DNA of 64,000 bases from Parasutterella secunda (GTDB taxonomy: Bacteria > Pseudomonadota > Gammaproteobacteria > Burkholderiales > Burkholderiaceae_F), in assembly GCF_016901835.1 (NCBI RefSeq), contig NZ_JACJKX010000001.1, positions 186,001 to 250,000 of the forward strand. Direction: 5' to 3'. The translations under genes and the position numbers were made by a program. The notes under the pieces were generated by a model, which saw only the letters and a program-made list of their open reading frames with translations, ran no database searches and was not told where the DNA came from. This document shows positions 27,555 to 36,969 of the stretch, piece by piece; the stretch's first letter is position 1; the number at the start of each line of letters is the position of its first letter.

Positions 27555-28432
27555 AAGTCGTCCTTTTCGGTCAAAGCGGTCAGGTCGGTGAGGCAGTGTT
27601 AAGGCAGTTGGGCGAACATTTCGATTGGATTTGTCCTGATCGAAGTACCCGACAAGGTGATCTTTTGTCACCGGAGACAATCTACGAGTATCTGTGTCGG
27701 GCCAAACCTGATGCCATTGTCAACGCAGCAGCCTTTACCGCGGTTGATAAGGCAGGGCAATTTCATAAAGACGCTGAAATCATTAATGCCAACTCAGTTT
27801 TAAGTATGGCTCGCGCAGCCAGAGAAACGGGAACGTACTTACTGCACTTGAGCACCGATTATGTTTTCGATGGCAGCGGTACGAGAGCTTGGAAAGAAGA
27901 GGATCGGGTCAATCCCATCAATGCTTATGGAAAAACCAAAGCGTTGGCTGAAAAAGGGATTGCACAACAAACGGCTGAGGCCACCGTTTTGAGGTTATCG
28001 TGGCTTCATGCGCCGGGACACAAAAATTTCGTAACGGCAATCTGTGACCGATTAAAAAATGATGAAGTTCTTCGAGTTGTTGATGATCAGTGGGGCTCGC
28101 CCACGGTAGCGGCAGATGTGGCAGATGTGATCGGAAAGTTTCTCAATTCGTATAAACACGGAAAAATTCTGAGAGGAATCTACCATTTTGCCAACGCCGG
28201 TTTTTGTTCACGTTATCAGTGCGCTCTCGAAATTCTCAAAAGACTGCAGACGGCAGAGGTCCCTTGGGCTTTCGGCAAAAAGATAGAGCCCGTCAAAACA
28301 GCGGACTATCCTTTGAGCGAACCTCGGCCGTTAAACTGCAGGCTTAATACGCAAAAGATTCGCCGGGAACTTAAGATCGCTCCCCGCTCCTGGCAGCAGG
28401 CACTGGATGCGACCTTAAATTCCTACTACTAA
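27551..28432 (+). CDS. rfbD: dTDP-4-dehydrorhamnose reductase (RmlD)
   Basis: Reduces dTDP-4-keto-L-rhamnose to dTDP-L-rhamnose with NAD(P)H for surface polysaccharide; 293 residues. Extended SDR with Rossmann motif [24 protein letters not shown] and the catalytic YGKTK. The GTG start overlaps the uvrA stop as GTGA. rmlA, rmlB and rmlC are not in the window, and it ends convergently 8 bases from galE. It could alternatively be a related sugar-nucleotide reductase, but the length and motifs fit RmlD. Confidence 0.88.
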   Translation: MKVVLFGQSGQVGEAVLRQLGEHFDWICPDRSTRQGDLLSPETIYEYLCRAKPDAIVNAAAFTAVDKAGQFHKDAEIINANSVLSMARAARETGTYLLHLSTDYVFDGSGTRAWKEEDRVNPINAYGKTKALAEKGIAQQTAEATVLRLSWLHAPGHKNFVTAICDRLKNDEVLRVVDDQWGSPTVAADVADVIGKFLNSYKHGKILRGIYHFANAGFCSRYQCALEILKRLQTAEVPWAFGKKIEPVKTADYPLSEPRPLNCRLNTQKIRRELKIAPRSWQQALDATLNSYY

Positions 28433-28440
28433 TGACGCTC

Positions 28441-29439
28441 TTAAGCGCAGTTTTTCTGGAACGCCCAGGAATGACGGCACATGTCGTCAAGCCCGTATTG
28501 TGCCTTCCAGCCTAAAAGTTCGTAAGCACGTTTGGGGTTGGCCCAGTTACTGGCGACATCTCCGGGACGACGGGCAACAATCTTATAAGGAATGGGTTTT
28601 CCGCAGGCCCGTTCATAAGCGTGAATAATATCGAGCACCGAGTAACCGACACCGGTTCCTAAGTTGATAGCGATCCAGCCGGTATGGGTAAGACTGTATT
28701 GAGCCGCGTTAACGTGCCCTTTGGCTAAGTCCACCACGTGGATATAGTCGCGTACGCCGGTGCCGTCAGGCGTATCGTAGTCGTTACCGAAAACGCGCAC
28801 TGCTTCCAGTTGACCTGCCGCGACTCTTGCCACATAAGGTAAGAGGTTATTGGGAATGCCTCTGGGATTTTCTCCGATCAGGCCGCTTTCGTGTGCGCCT
28901 ATCGGATTGAAGTAGCGCAGACACACGGCAGACCACTCGGGATCGCTTGCGCAAAGATCCGAGAGGATCTCTTCAACCTGCAACTTCGTGCGGCCGTACG
29001 GGTTGGTGACCGAGAGGGGATGATTTTCATCGAGCGGCAAATACTGAGGAGTGCCGTAAACCGTGGCGCTTGAAGAAAAGATAATGCGTTTAATGCCAAG
29101 GTCCTTCATTGCACGCAACAACGTCAGAGTTCCCGTGATGTTGTTATCAAAATACTCCAACGGCTTTTCCACAGACTCACCCACAGCTTTTAAACCTGCG
29201 AAATGAACCACCGCTTCAATGCGGTAACGTTCAAGCACCTCCCGCATACGTGCGTAGTCTCGAATGTCCCCTTCTTCAAAAGGAAGACGTTTACCGAGGA
29301 TTTGTTCGAGTCGATCCAAAACCGTTGTATCGCTGTTGCAGAAATTGTCGAAAATCACGACTTCATGACCGCTTTTGACCATTTCAACAGCGGTATGTGA
29401 GCCGATGAAACCGGCTCCTCCGGTGAGCAAAATACGCAT
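28441..29439 (-). CDS. galE: UDP-glucose 4-epimerase
   Basis: Interconverts UDP-glucose and UDP-galactose for LPS and galactose use; 332 residues with bound NAD. Motifs are GGAGFIGSHTAVEM, the SSSATVYG serine segment and catalytic YGRTK. The C-terminal NLGTGVGYSVLDII and RPGDVASNWANP segments are typical of GalE. AGGGA lies 9 bases before the ATG. It is divergent from the patatin gene by 104 bases. With galU in the same window it supplies nucleotide sugars for the envelope. Confidence 0.95.
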   Translation of the reverse strand: MRILLTGGAGFIGSHTAVEMVKSGHEVVIFDNFCNSDTTVLDRLEQILGKRLPFEEGDIRDYARMREVLERYRIEAVVHFAGLKAVGESVEKPLEYFDNNITGTLTLLRAMKDLGIKRIIFSSSATVYGTPQYLPLDENHPLSVTNPYGRTKLQVEEILSDLCASDPEWSAVCLRYFNPIGAHESGLIGENPRGIPNNLLPYVARVAAGQLEAVRVFGNDYDTPDGTGVRDYIHVVDLAKGHVNAAQYSLTHTGWIAINLGTGVGYSVLDIIHAYERACGKPIPYKIVARRPGDVASNWANPKRAYELLGWKAQYGLDDMCRHSWAFQKNCA

Positions 29440-29543
29440 TTGAGGTTCCCTAGGACACTAATTGGTAAATATTAATAATCATACTTCAATGCTCGCGCTG
29501 AAAACAGTTAAGATGATGAAAGACTTTTGAGAGTACTAAAAAT

Positions 29544-31796
29544 ATGTTTGTCAGACCTCTTTGTATTGTCTTGTTGTGTCTAATCCAAGGTTGGATATCA
29601 CTGTTTGCCGCTCAGGCTTGTGCGGCCGCAATTGAAAATCCCGAGCTTGCTCGTCCGAAGGTTGCCTTGGTGCTGTCCGGGGGCGGTGCCCGCGGGTTTT
29701 CTCATGTGGGCGTCATTAAGGTGCTCGAAGAGTTGGGCGTTAAAGTAGATATCGTGACGGGCACGAGCATGGGGGCAATGGTTGGGGGTGGTTACGCATC
29801 GGGTTACTCCGTTGAACAAATGCAGGACATTATTCTGGGAGTGGACTGGACCGAGATGTTTGCTCTCAGACCCGATCGCAGCGATTTAAATTGGCGGCGC
29901 CGGCAAGACGACTTCAAGGGACTGGGCAGCGGAGAGATGGGGCTGTCAGACAACGGGGTTCTTTTTCCCGATTCGGTAGTGCCAGCTCAACACTTGGAAA
30001 TTTTTCTGCGCTCGATTACCAAACACGTTAGTTCGGTGACGGATCTTTCCGAACTTTCCATTCCCTTTGCAGCGCTTGCGACTGATTTAGATAGCGGTTA
30101 TCCCGTCGTGATGCAAAAAGATGTGACGCTTGCCGACGCGATGCGCTCATCTATGTCGGTGCCTGGGGCGTTTTCGCCTTTTCCCTATAAGGGACGGGTA
30201 TTGGTTGACGGCGGACTTGCTCAGAATTTACCAGTTGAGCAGGCCAAAGCGATGGGGGCGGATATTATCATCGCAGTCAATGCCGGAACGCCTCTTGGTA
30301 AGTCCAAAGATATTCAATCCGTAGCCGGTGTAATGGGGCAGGTGGTCGGCATTCTCACCGAAAGAAATGTTGATTATTCCAAGTCACTCTTAACAGAGCG
30401 AGACATTTTGATTACGACGGATTTGGAAGGGTTCGGGGCAGGTGATTTTGATAAAGCCGAGGCGATTATTAAGGCGGGAGAAAAAAGTGCCCGCGCCTAT
30501 GAAAAAGAGCTCAGACGCTTGGCTGTACCCCGTAAACAATACTTAGCTTGGAACGAAAACCGGATGGCCTCGGTTAAGCCCCCAGCTGCCAGAAGCATCA
30601 CCTCTGTGAAGGTCGAAGGACTGCAGACGGTCAATCCCGCCGGAGTGATCAAAAGTGCCGGCCTGAATTTAGAAGAGCCTGTGACAGAAGAGCAGATTGC
30701 CGAAGCAAGTGCCAGGATTTGGGCAATGGACGATTTTACCTTGGTACCCTATGAGATTGAACCGGGCCCCAACGGCACTCAAACGCTTATTTGGCGACCG
30801 CAGGAAAAACCTTGGGGGTACAACACGATTCGTGTGGGAGGCAAGGTTTCGACTGACTTTAATCAGGAGCACAGTTTTGACTTTCTCCTGGCTCACACCA
30901 TGGGGTGGCTCAATTCCTGGGGAGGAGAGTGGCGCAATGAGGCCCAGATCGGTAAAGACAGTTATTTTTCGACCAGTCTTTATCAACCGTTGGGTGAGGC
31001 CAGTCCCATCTTCGTGATGCCTGAAATTCGTTTTGAAAGTCAGCGCTATGACTGGTACAACGGCTCGAGTCACGCTGAAGCGACGATGAAAAATTCCAGC
31101 TTGGAAGGCTCCGTTTCACTGGGTATTGAGTTTGGTAAATCTTCTGTTCTGACGGCCGGTCTCGGCTATATTTCCGCGCAAAGCAAGGTCTCCGTCGGTC
31201 ATATTAACGGTTATGAGTCGATGGACGATACGGCCGCTTTTGCCGAATTGACCTGGCGTTACGACACACTCGATAACATCAATTTCCCGAGTAAAGGTTT
31301 TTATTTGGATGTAGAAGCCAGGCGTTACACCCATATGGCTAATTCAGCCGATACGCAGGTTTCGGATTACTACGTCGAGACTTTACTGCCTTGGGACTGG
31401 GGCGACGGTTGGATATCTCTGTTATCGGCCAAGGCCGGTTCCTCGACCATTCCGGGGCGCTATCCCTTGGGCGGGCTTTTTAATATGTCGGGAGCCTATT
31501 ACGGACGATACAGCGGATCGGATATGTTCCTAGGACGCATGATGCTGATGAAACGTCTCAATCAAACCGATCTCTTCGGTTTCCCGCTTTATGTGGGGGG
31601 CGGTTTTGAAATGGGACGGGTGCAGGAAGATGTTTTGCCCGATTACCTCAGCGATAAAGACTTAGGGGTTTGGAAAAAGGCTTTCTCTGCTTATGTTGCA
31701 GCTGATTCTTTGTTCGGCCCCGTCTATTTGGCACTCGGCAATACCACAGACGGTGATTCAGCGCTTTATTTCTTCTGGGGCAGACCGTTGCAGTAG
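29544..31796 (+). CDS. PlpD-type patatin phospholipase autotransporter (type Vd)
   Basis: 750 residues: signal peptide (about 1-27), patatin domain (about 38-330), POTRA domain (about 345-425) and a 16-strand BamA-like barrel to the C-terminus. The patatin part has the oxyanion hole GGGARG, nucleophile motif GTSMG and the catalytic aspartate in DGGLAQNLPV, so it should be an active lipid acyl hydrolase. This is the layout of Pseudomonas PlpD and Fusobacterium FplA, which place the enzyme at the cell surface or release it. The barrel ends ALYFFWGRPLQ. Single-gene unit. Substrate (host or own phospholipids) unknown. Confidence 0.9.
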   Translation: MFVRPLCIVLLCLIQGWISLFAAQACAAAIENPELARPKVALVLSGGGARGFSHVGVIKVLEELGVKVDIVTGTSMGAMVGGGYASGYSVEQMQDIILGVDWTEMFALRPDRSDLNWRRRQDDFKGLGSGEMGLSDNGVLFPDSVVPAQHLEIFLRSITKHVSSVTDLSELSIPFAALATDLDSGYPVVMQKDVTLADAMRSSMSVPGAFSPFPYKGRVLVDGGLAQNLPVEQAKAMGADIIIAVNAGTPLGKSKDIQSVAGVMGQVVGILTERNVDYSKSLLTERDILITTDLEGFGAGDFDKAEAIIKAGEKSARAYEKELRRLAVPRKQYLAWNENRMASVKPPAARSITSVKVEGLQTVNPAGVIKSAGLNLEEPVTEEQIAEASARIWAMDDFTLVPYEIEPGPNGTQTLIWRPQEKPWGYNTIRVGGKVSTDFNQEHSFDFLLAHTMGWLNSWGGEWRNEAQIGKDSYFSTSLYQPLGEASPIFVMPEIRFESQRYDWYNGSSHAEATMKNSSLEGSVSLGIEFGKSSVLTAGLGYISAQSKVSVGHINGYESMDDTAAFAELTWRYDTLDNINFPSKGFYLDVEARRYTHMANSADTQVSDYYVETLLPWDWGDGWISLLSAKAGSSTIPGRYPLGGLFNMSGAYYGRYSGSDMFLGRMMLMKRLNQTDLFGFPLYVGGGFEMGRVQEDVLPDYLSDKDLGVWKKAFSAYVAADSLFGPVYLALGNTTDGDSALYFFWGRPLQ

Positions 31797-31804
31797 ACAA
31801 AAAA

Positions 31805-31824
31805 GGCGGTCCGGAAGGACCGCC
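31805..31824 (-). terminator. Intrinsic terminator of the DUF2721 pair
   Basis: Perfect 8-base-pair stem GGCGGTCC/GGACCGCC with a GGAA loop, followed on the minus strand by six T. Confidence 0.85.
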
Positions 31825-31841
31825 CGATAGATCGGTTATGC

Positions 31842-32270
31842 TTAACGGTGCTCAACACTGAGTCCGATAGCTTTAGTCGAAAGCGAGACTTCCCGAACAA
31901 AATAAATGGTTGACAGTAATAGGAAACCGATCGAGATAATCAGGGCACTTAACTTTAAGATATCCAAATTGAGCATGAAAAGGCATTCGACGATGCCGGC
32001 CAGCACTTGAAGACCGCTGAAAGTCGCCGAGAGTACCACCGTAAGGATCGATTTTCTCAACAACGATGCCCGTTCAAAAATAAATTCAATTTCGTTATTT
32101 AAATCCGCATCTTCTCGAGGTGCGATGGAATTGCGTTCGCGAAGCAGCTGACGGACACGGTTGGTGGAGTGGTTGTAGCGGGCTGTCATTGCCAACAATA
32201 AAAGACCGACACCGGAAATTAAAGTTACGGGCGGCAAGGACGTCGCAAGCATCTGATGATATTCGACCAT
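31842..32270 (-). CDS. DUF2721 membrane protein, copy 2
   Basis: 142 residues with three hydrophobic segments (about 13-32, 74-100 and 108-128). The conserved first part PVTLISGVGLLLLAMTARYNHSTNRVRQLLRERN identifies DUF2721, inner-membrane proteins of unknown role. Its neighbour upstream is a close paralogue, 12 bases apart. TAGGAG stands 7 bases before the ATG. The two probably act together, perhaps as a hetero-oligomer; that is inference. Confidence 0.85.
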   Translation of the reverse strand: MVEYHQMLATSLPPVTLISGVGLLLLAMTARYNHSTNRVRQLLRERNSIAPREDADLNNEIEFIFERASLLRKSILTVVLSATFSGLQVLAGIVECLFMLNLDILKLSALIISIGFLLLSTIYFVREVSLSTKAIGLSVEHR

Positions 32271-32282
32271 GACCGACTCCTA

Positions 32283-32708
32283 TCAGTGATGCACGCTCAG
32301 ACCGAGCGCTTTCATGGAAGTGCTGACTTCTTTGGCAAAAATCAGCGTTGAAATGACCACCATGGCAATAGCGATCAACAATAAGATGGATTTCAAAACC
32401 ATCAGATCATCACCCATGGCAATTTCAAAAATGCTCATCAGCACCAAAAGGGCACTGAACATACCCGACAGAACAATCAGCATGATCGCTTTGCGCAGCA
32501 GACGCACACGCAGGAAGATCAGCTCAATGGCGTGATCGAGATCTTCATCCTTGCGGGGTTTAATGGCATCACTTTCGCGCAATAATTGGCGCAGGCGATC
32601 GGTGGAGTGGTTATAGCGGTTGGTCATGGAGACCAAAAGCAGACCGACGCCGGAAATCAATGTGATCGGGGTCAGAGCCGCTTGTAAAACGGTACCGTAT
32701 TCAATCAT
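32283..32708 (-). CDS. DUF2721 membrane protein, copy 1
   Basis: 141 residues, same topology as the following gene and clearly homologous to it (shared TLISGVGLLL...RYNHST..LRQLLRE core and ALGLSV..H tail). It is first in the pair. No Shine-Dalgarno is visible before the ATG, only a CCCC run, so translation may be inefficient or start elsewhere. Function unknown. Confidence 0.82.
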   Translation of the reverse strand: MIEYGTVLQAALTPITLISGVGLLLVSMTNRYNHSTDRLRQLLRESDAIKPRKDEDLDHAIELIFLRVRLLRKAIMLIVLSGMFSALLVLMSIFEIAMGDDLMVLKSILLLIAIAMVVISTLIFAKEVSTSMKALGLSVHH

Positions 32709-32811
32709 AAAGGGGAAGACAAAGTCAGCTAAAAGAAAGCCTGCAATGATAGACCTTTTTAGCTGACTTGGAAAGGGAAAATTTTTCTAAAAATATAAAT
32801 GCATCAAAAAC

Positions 32812-33315
32812 TTAAGAGGCACTCGCCGGTTCTTTCAGAAAATCGACGAGTTCGGGATGAACGATGCGTTTATAGTCCTCTGTTTTAATGATGATGGAAT
32901 GATCGCGAAGGCCGGCATTAAAGGCGAGTTCATCGTAACGTTCATACAGACTGGGGTCGGCAATGAGCTTTAATTGAGGATGAAAACTGACGGGCGGCAC
33001 GGCGCCGAAGACGCAGCCTGTTAATTCCATTACCTCATCGGGACTGGCCAACGATGCTCTTCGACCTCCCATGGCCAGAGCAAGTTTTGATAAATCGGCT
33101 TGTTTATCAGCGGGCAAAATAGCCAATACGTAAAGTTTGACCCCGTTTCCTTTTACGTGACAGACCAAAGCCTTTGCGCCTTGCCCCAATTCAGTGCCGC
33201 GAATTTCTGCAACAGACTGACTCGATTTGCCGGCCTCTTCATGCTCCAGTACTCGGAAATGAGCCTTACCTTCGGTAAAGAGCTGAACCAATTTGTCTAA
33301 AACGTTTTCAATCAT
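32812..33315 (-). CDS. YbaK/ProX-type aminoacyl-tRNA editing protein
   Basis: 167 residues with the YbaK/EbsC fold, which hydrolyses mischarged tRNAs (Ala- or Cys-tRNA-Pro and relatives) in trans. Present are the family's GTELGQGAKALVCHV with the conserved lysine, PADKQADLSKLALAMGGRRASLASPDEVMELTGC and the glycine-rich loop GAVPPVSF. The exact editing specificity cannot be read; the C-terminal YDELAFNAGLRDHSI resembles the ProX/YeaK branch. Monocistronic, divergent from yqgE by about 90 bases. Confidence 0.82.
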   Translation of the reverse strand: MIENVLDKLVQLFTEGKAHFRVLEHEEAGKSSQSVAEIRGTELGQGAKALVCHVKGNGVKLYVLAILPADKQADLSKLALAMGGRRASLASPDEVMELTGCVFGAVPPVSFHPQLKLIADPSLYERYDELAFNAGLRDHSIIIKTEDYKRIVHPELVDFLKEPASAS

Positions 33316-33406
33316 GATTGAGTCTCAACGTAACAAAACTCTTCCATCATAGCGCACGATTTAAAGATGTGTGAAAATATTCGCTCGGAGGAATACAGGT
33401 TCTAAA

Positions 33407-33982
33407 ATGGCGGAATTTGTTTCATATAAAAATCACTTTTTAATTGCTGCTCCCAACATGAAGGATCCGACTTTTGAAGGGAGTGTTGTTTACATCTGTG
33501 AGCATACGCCGAGCGGCGCGATGGGTATTTTGATCAATCGCTCGATCCGTTTGAGTGTGGATTCTTTATTGCAAAGAATCGGCATAGAGAACAAAAATCC
33601 GGCGCTTAAAGACATCTATCTTTATGACGGCGGCCCCGTTCAGGTCGAACGAGGCTTTGTGTTGCATACGGCCAACAGAAAATACCAATCCACGATGCCG
33701 GTAACGGACCGTGTCTATCTGTCTACTTCTAAAGACGTGTTGCAGGCAGTCGGCGAAGCAAAGGATGCTCCTGAAAAGTTTTTGGTTTCGTTGGGTTACT
33801 CGGGATGGAGTCAGGGGCAGTTAGAGGCTGAGCTCGCCGTAAGCGGCTGGCTCATTGCTCCTGCCGATGAAAGTATTCTTTTTGATACGCCCGATGAAGA
33901 GCGTTACGAGAAGGCTCTTAAGTTACTGGGAATTGATCTGTCTGCGCTCGAAGCGTGGGGAGAGGATGCGGGGCACGCATGA
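33407..33982 (+). CDS. yqgE: YqgE/AlgH family protein (UPF0301)
   Basis: 191 residues. HFLIAAPNMKDPTFEGSVVYICEH and GAMGILINR mark the AlgH/YqgE family, with LYDGGPVQVERGFVLH and LVSLGYSGWSQGQLEAE downstream. The molecular role is unknown; in Pseudomonas it affects alginate expression. I start at MAEFVSY (33407); an upstream in-frame GTG at 33371 is the alternative. Its stop overlaps ruvX as ATGA, the widely conserved yqgE-yqgF pairing. Confidence 0.92.
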   Translation: MAEFVSYKNHFLIAAPNMKDPTFEGSVVYICEHTPSGAMGILINRSIRLSVDSLLQRIGIENKNPALKDIYLYDGGPVQVERGFVLHTANRKYQSTMPVTDRVYLSTSKDVLQAVGEAKDAPEKFLVSLGYSGWSQGQLEAELAVSGWLIAPADESILFDTPDEERYEKALKLLGIDLSALEAWGEDAGHA

Positions 33983-34374
33983 CAGAAGGTGTGATCGTTG
34001 GGTTTGATTTCGGAGAAAAGCGCCTGGGGGTGGCGATCGGCAACACCCTCACTCGAGAGGCCAAACCCTATAAAATAATCGATTCGCGAACGAATGCCAG
34101 TCGTTGGCAGGGTGTGAGTGCTGTCATTGAGGAGTGGTCGCCGGTGGCTTTGGTGGTAGGTATTCCCAGGCATCCTGACGGCACCGCGCACGAAATGACC
34201 GAGCGCTGTGAGCGCTTTGCCAGACAGTTGGAAGGGCGTTTTCATATGCCGGTCAAGCGCGTCGATGAGCGCTACTCTTCTGCGGTTGTCGACAGTGATG
34301 CGGACTTTATCGATGATGAGGCCGCCAGTATTATTTTGCAGCAATTTTTTAACGAATCAGATACTTATGAGTAA
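33979..34374 (+). CDS. ruvX: Putative pre-16S rRNA nuclease / Holliday junction resolvase-like YqgF
   Basis: 131 residues, RNase H-like fold. GFDFGEKRLGVAIGN holds the first catalytic aspartate, VVGIPRHPDGTAHEMT the middle region, and DERYSSAVVDSD and DDEAA the acidic end. In E. coli YqgF processes the 5' end of 16S rRNA. Translationally coupled to yqgE, and its last 8 bases overlap the plsC-like gene. Confidence 0.92.
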   Translation: MTEGVIVGFDFGEKRLGVAIGNTLTREAKPYKIIDSRTNASRWQGVSAVIEEWSPVALVVGIPRHPDGTAHEMTERCERFARQLEGRFHMPVKRVDERYSSAVVDSDADFIDDEAASIILQQFFNESDTYE

Positions 34375-35167
34375 GGTTGTCGGCGTATTTCGCTTTGTTG
34401 CGGCGCTTTGTTTTGCGCTTGGCTGTATTGTGTTGGTTTTACTGTACCTTCAGTGGGTTAAACCCGAAGCCAAAAGAACCATTATCAAAAGTTGGGCACG
34501 AACATTCATTCGAATGATCGGGATGCGTTTTACGGTTGAGGGAGAAGTTTACGAGGATTCCTGCCTGATTGTTGCCAATCACATTTCTTTTGTGGATATT
34601 TTTGCATTAAACGCAATGAAACCGGGCCGTTTCATCGCTAAAAGCGAAATTGCGGATTGGCCTGTTTTCGGGCGTATCGCCAAGGGAGTGGATACTCTTT
34701 TCATTCAACGACGCAACCATCGCTCCATCATTGCCGTCAACGAGCAAATCAGCGCGGCTTTGATGCAAAAGCAGACCATTATGTTGTTTCCGGAAGGCAA
34801 AACGAGCATCGGTGTGTCGCTTCTTCCTTTAAAAGCGAATTTGATTGAACCGGCTGTTTTATCAGCAACGCCCGTTTTACCGGTGGCGATTTGCTACACG
34901 GAAAAGGGCCAGAAAACGACCAAAGCCTCTTACGCTAACATTTCGATTTTTAAGTGTCTTTGGACCATTTGCAGTACTTCCGATTTGGCTGTGACACTGA
35001 AAGTACTGCCCGTGATTGACGTCAGAGGCAAGACCCGTCACGAGGTTGCCGCTGAAGCGGCGGCCGCTATGAGTCAGGCTATGGGTGTTCCCAACCCTAT
35101 GCTCGGTCAACCCGAGGGACTGCACCATCGCTGTGACGCCGTGGGAGCCGAACAAAAGGCCGCTTAA
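34367..35167 (+). CDS. plsC: 1-acyl-sn-glycerol-3-phosphate acyltransferase
   Basis: Adds the second acyl chain to lysophosphatidic acid; 266 residues, inner-membrane associated. An N-terminal membrane helix (about 8-28) precedes the NHISFVD catalytic box (HX4D), the RFIAKSEIADWPVFG block and FPEGKTS. The start is ATG 34367 inside the ruvX end; the open frame goes much further upstream only in the wrong context. The third gene of the yqgE operon. An ornithine-lipid acyltransferase (OlsA) is an alternative. Confidence 0.88.
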   Translation: MSKVVGVFRFVAALCFALGCIVLVLLYLQWVKPEAKRTIIKSWARTFIRMIGMRFTVEGEVYEDSCLIVANHISFVDIFALNAMKPGRFIAKSEIADWPVFGRIAKGVDTLFIQRRNHRSIIAVNEQISAALMQKQTIMLFPEGKTSIGVSLLPLKANLIEPAVLSATPVLPVAICYTEKGQKTTKASYANISIFKCLWTICSTSDLAVTLKVLPVIDVRGKTRHEVAAEAAAAMSQAMGVPNPMLGQPEGLHHRCDAVGAEQKAA

Positions 35168-35173
35168 TCGGTA

Positions 35174-35992
35174 TCAGGCAAAAGGATCGCAGTATTGGGG
35201 CGCTTTTACCTGCAGAACTTTCCTCGTGGGTAACTCAACGGCGGTCAGTGCCCCTCCCCAGACGCAGCCAGTATCCAGAGCAATCACATGTTCCTGAAGA
35301 ACTAATCCTAAGGTTGACCAGTGGCCAAAGACGATGTTGTCATCTTTGGTTTTACGGCTCGGGCATTCAAACCAGGGCATGAGGTGTTTGGGTGTGCTGC
35401 CCGGAGCGTCTTTAACCTTGTAGTCGGGTATGCCGTTTTTATCAACGAAACGAATACGTGTAAAGCCATTTAGGATGGCTCTCATTCGGGCAGAGCCCTT
35501 GAGGTCATTGTTCCAGAGGTCTTTGCCGTACATTTCCTGCAAATAATCCTTCCACTTCTCGCCTCGTAAGTGCTCCTGAACTTCAGCTGCCAGATTGCGG
35601 GCTTTTTTGAGTGACCAGGCCGGGTCGATTGCAGCATGCACAAACGTGTAATCGGACCAATCAAAAAGTAAGTATTGGTGACGAACCCAATCAATTAGCT
35701 CGGATGCATCAGGCGCCTTTAAAATCTCATCGATTGTGTCTCGGCGGTTGGATTTACCGGCCCCCGCAGCGGTGGCGAGCAGGTGCATCTCATGGTTACC
35801 TAAAATGAGCTTGGCTCTATCCCCGAAAGAGCGCACCAGGCGAAGGGTTTCAAGGGAAGCCGGGCCGCGGTTGATGATGTCTCCGATAAAAATCAAAAGC
35901 GAGTGCTCATCGATTTTTTCCAATAACTGCAACAGAGTCGGCAGACACCCATGAACGTCTCCGATCACGGTTACATTTTGTGCATTTTGCAT
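35174..35992 (-). CDS. apaH: Diadenosine tetraphosphatase ApaH
   Basis: Symmetrically hydrolyses Ap4A to two ADP and removes Np4 RNA caps; 272 residues. The metallophosphoesterase signature is complete: GDVHGC (about 12), GDIINRGP (about 37) and GNHEMHL (about 65), with the ApaH-typical C-terminal GHWSTLGL and DTGCVWGG. AGGA is upstream of the ATG. Convergent with plsC (6 bases apart), divergent from galU. Confidence 0.95.
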   Translation of the reverse strand: MQNAQNVTVIGDVHGCLPTLLQLLEKIDEHSLLIFIGDIINRGPASLETLRLVRSFGDRAKLILGNHEMHLLATAAGAGKSNRRDTIDEILKAPDASELIDWVRHQYLLFDWSDYTFVHAAIDPAWSLKKARNLAAEVQEHLRGEKWKDYLQEMYGKDLWNNDLKGSARMRAILNGFTRIRFVDKNGIPDYKVKDAPGSTPKHLMPWFECPSRKTKDDNIVFGHWSTLGLVLQEHVIALDTGCVWGGALTAVELPTRKVLQVKAPQYCDPFA

Positions 35993-36078
35993 GAGTAATA
36001 ATCCTAAAGACGGGACAGAGCCAAAAAGATATTCGATATACTTAGCGAGTTCGCATTTTATTACTTGAGCACAAAATT

Positions 36079-36915
36079 ATGAAAGATGTTCGCAAAGTTG
36101 TTTTCCCGGTTGCCGGTTTAGGTACTCGTTTTTTACCGGCCACCAAAGCCATGCCCAAAGAAATGCTTCCAGTTGTGGATAAGCCTTTGATTCAGTATGC
36201 CGTTGAAGAGGCTTACGCTGCGGGTATCACGGAAATGATCTTTATTACCGGCCGTTACAAGCGGGCCATTGAAGATCATTTTGATAAAGCCCCGATGCTT
36301 GAAAAAGAATTGATTGAGAAGGGTAAGAATGAGTTACTCCAGACGGTTCGCTCCATTGCGCCGATCGGGGTAACTTTTATCTACATTCGTCAGCCCGAGC
36401 CGCTGGGATTGGGTCATGCGGTGCTTTGTGCTCAACCGGTTGTTGGTGACGAGCCCTTCGCGGTGATGCTTGCTGACGACTTGATCGATGCGCAGCAGGC
36501 CGCAATCGGTCAATTGATTGAAGCCCGCAAGCAAGTGGGCGGCGGCAATATTTTGGCTGTCCAAGACGTGCCCAAGGCTGATACGAAGAAATACGGTATT
36601 GTGGGCGTAGAAGACAGTCATGCTGTCACGAGCCGCGTGCATGAAATGGTTGAAAAGCCTGATCCCGATCACGCGCCTTCCACTTTGGCTGTCATCGGCC
36701 GTTACGTGCTTGAACCGGAAATTTTTGAACGTCTGAAGAATGTTCAAAAGGGTGTCGGAGGGGAAATCCAGTTAACGGACGCGATTGCCAGTCAGTTGGA
36801 TCTTGGTACAACCTATTCGCATCGCTTTGACGGTATCCGCTATGACTGCGGCTCCAAACAAGGTTTCTTGGATGCAACGGTGCGCTTTGCCCGTAAGGCA
36901 GGCTATTCGATCTAA
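36079..36915 (+). CDS. galU: UTP-glucose-1-phosphate uridylyltransferase
   Basis: Makes UDP-glucose from UTP and glucose 1-phosphate; 278 residues. The nucleotide-binding loop [32 protein letters not shown]-type segment [21 protein letters not shown] and [11 protein letters not shown] are all typical. The product feeds galE and LPS core synthesis. Monocistronic, with a terminator right behind. Confidence 0.97.
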   Translation: MKDVRKVVFPVAGLGTRFLPATKAMPKEMLPVVDKPLIQYAVEEAYAAGITEMIFITGRYKRAIEDHFDKAPMLEKELIEKGKNELLQTVRSIAPIGVTFIYIRQPEPLGLGHAVLCAQPVVGDEPFAVMLADDLIDAQQAAIGQLIEARKQVGGGNILAVQDVPKADTKKYGIVGVEDSHAVTSRVHEMVEKPDPDHAPSTLAVIGRYVLEPEIFERLKNVQKGVGGEIQLTDAIASQLDLGTTYSHRFDGIRYDCGSKQGFLDATVRFARKAGYSI

Positions 36916-36940
36916 ATTCTTCTGAAATCAGGATCGTTTG

Positions 36941-36968
36941 ACGGGACCGAGACGGTCCCGTTTGCGTT
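36941..36968 (+). terminator. Intrinsic terminator of galU
   Basis: Nine-base-pair stem (36941-36949 with 36953-36961), 3-base loop, then TTGCGTTT. It sits between convergent galU and pflA. Confidence 0.75.
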
Positions 36969-36969
36969 T

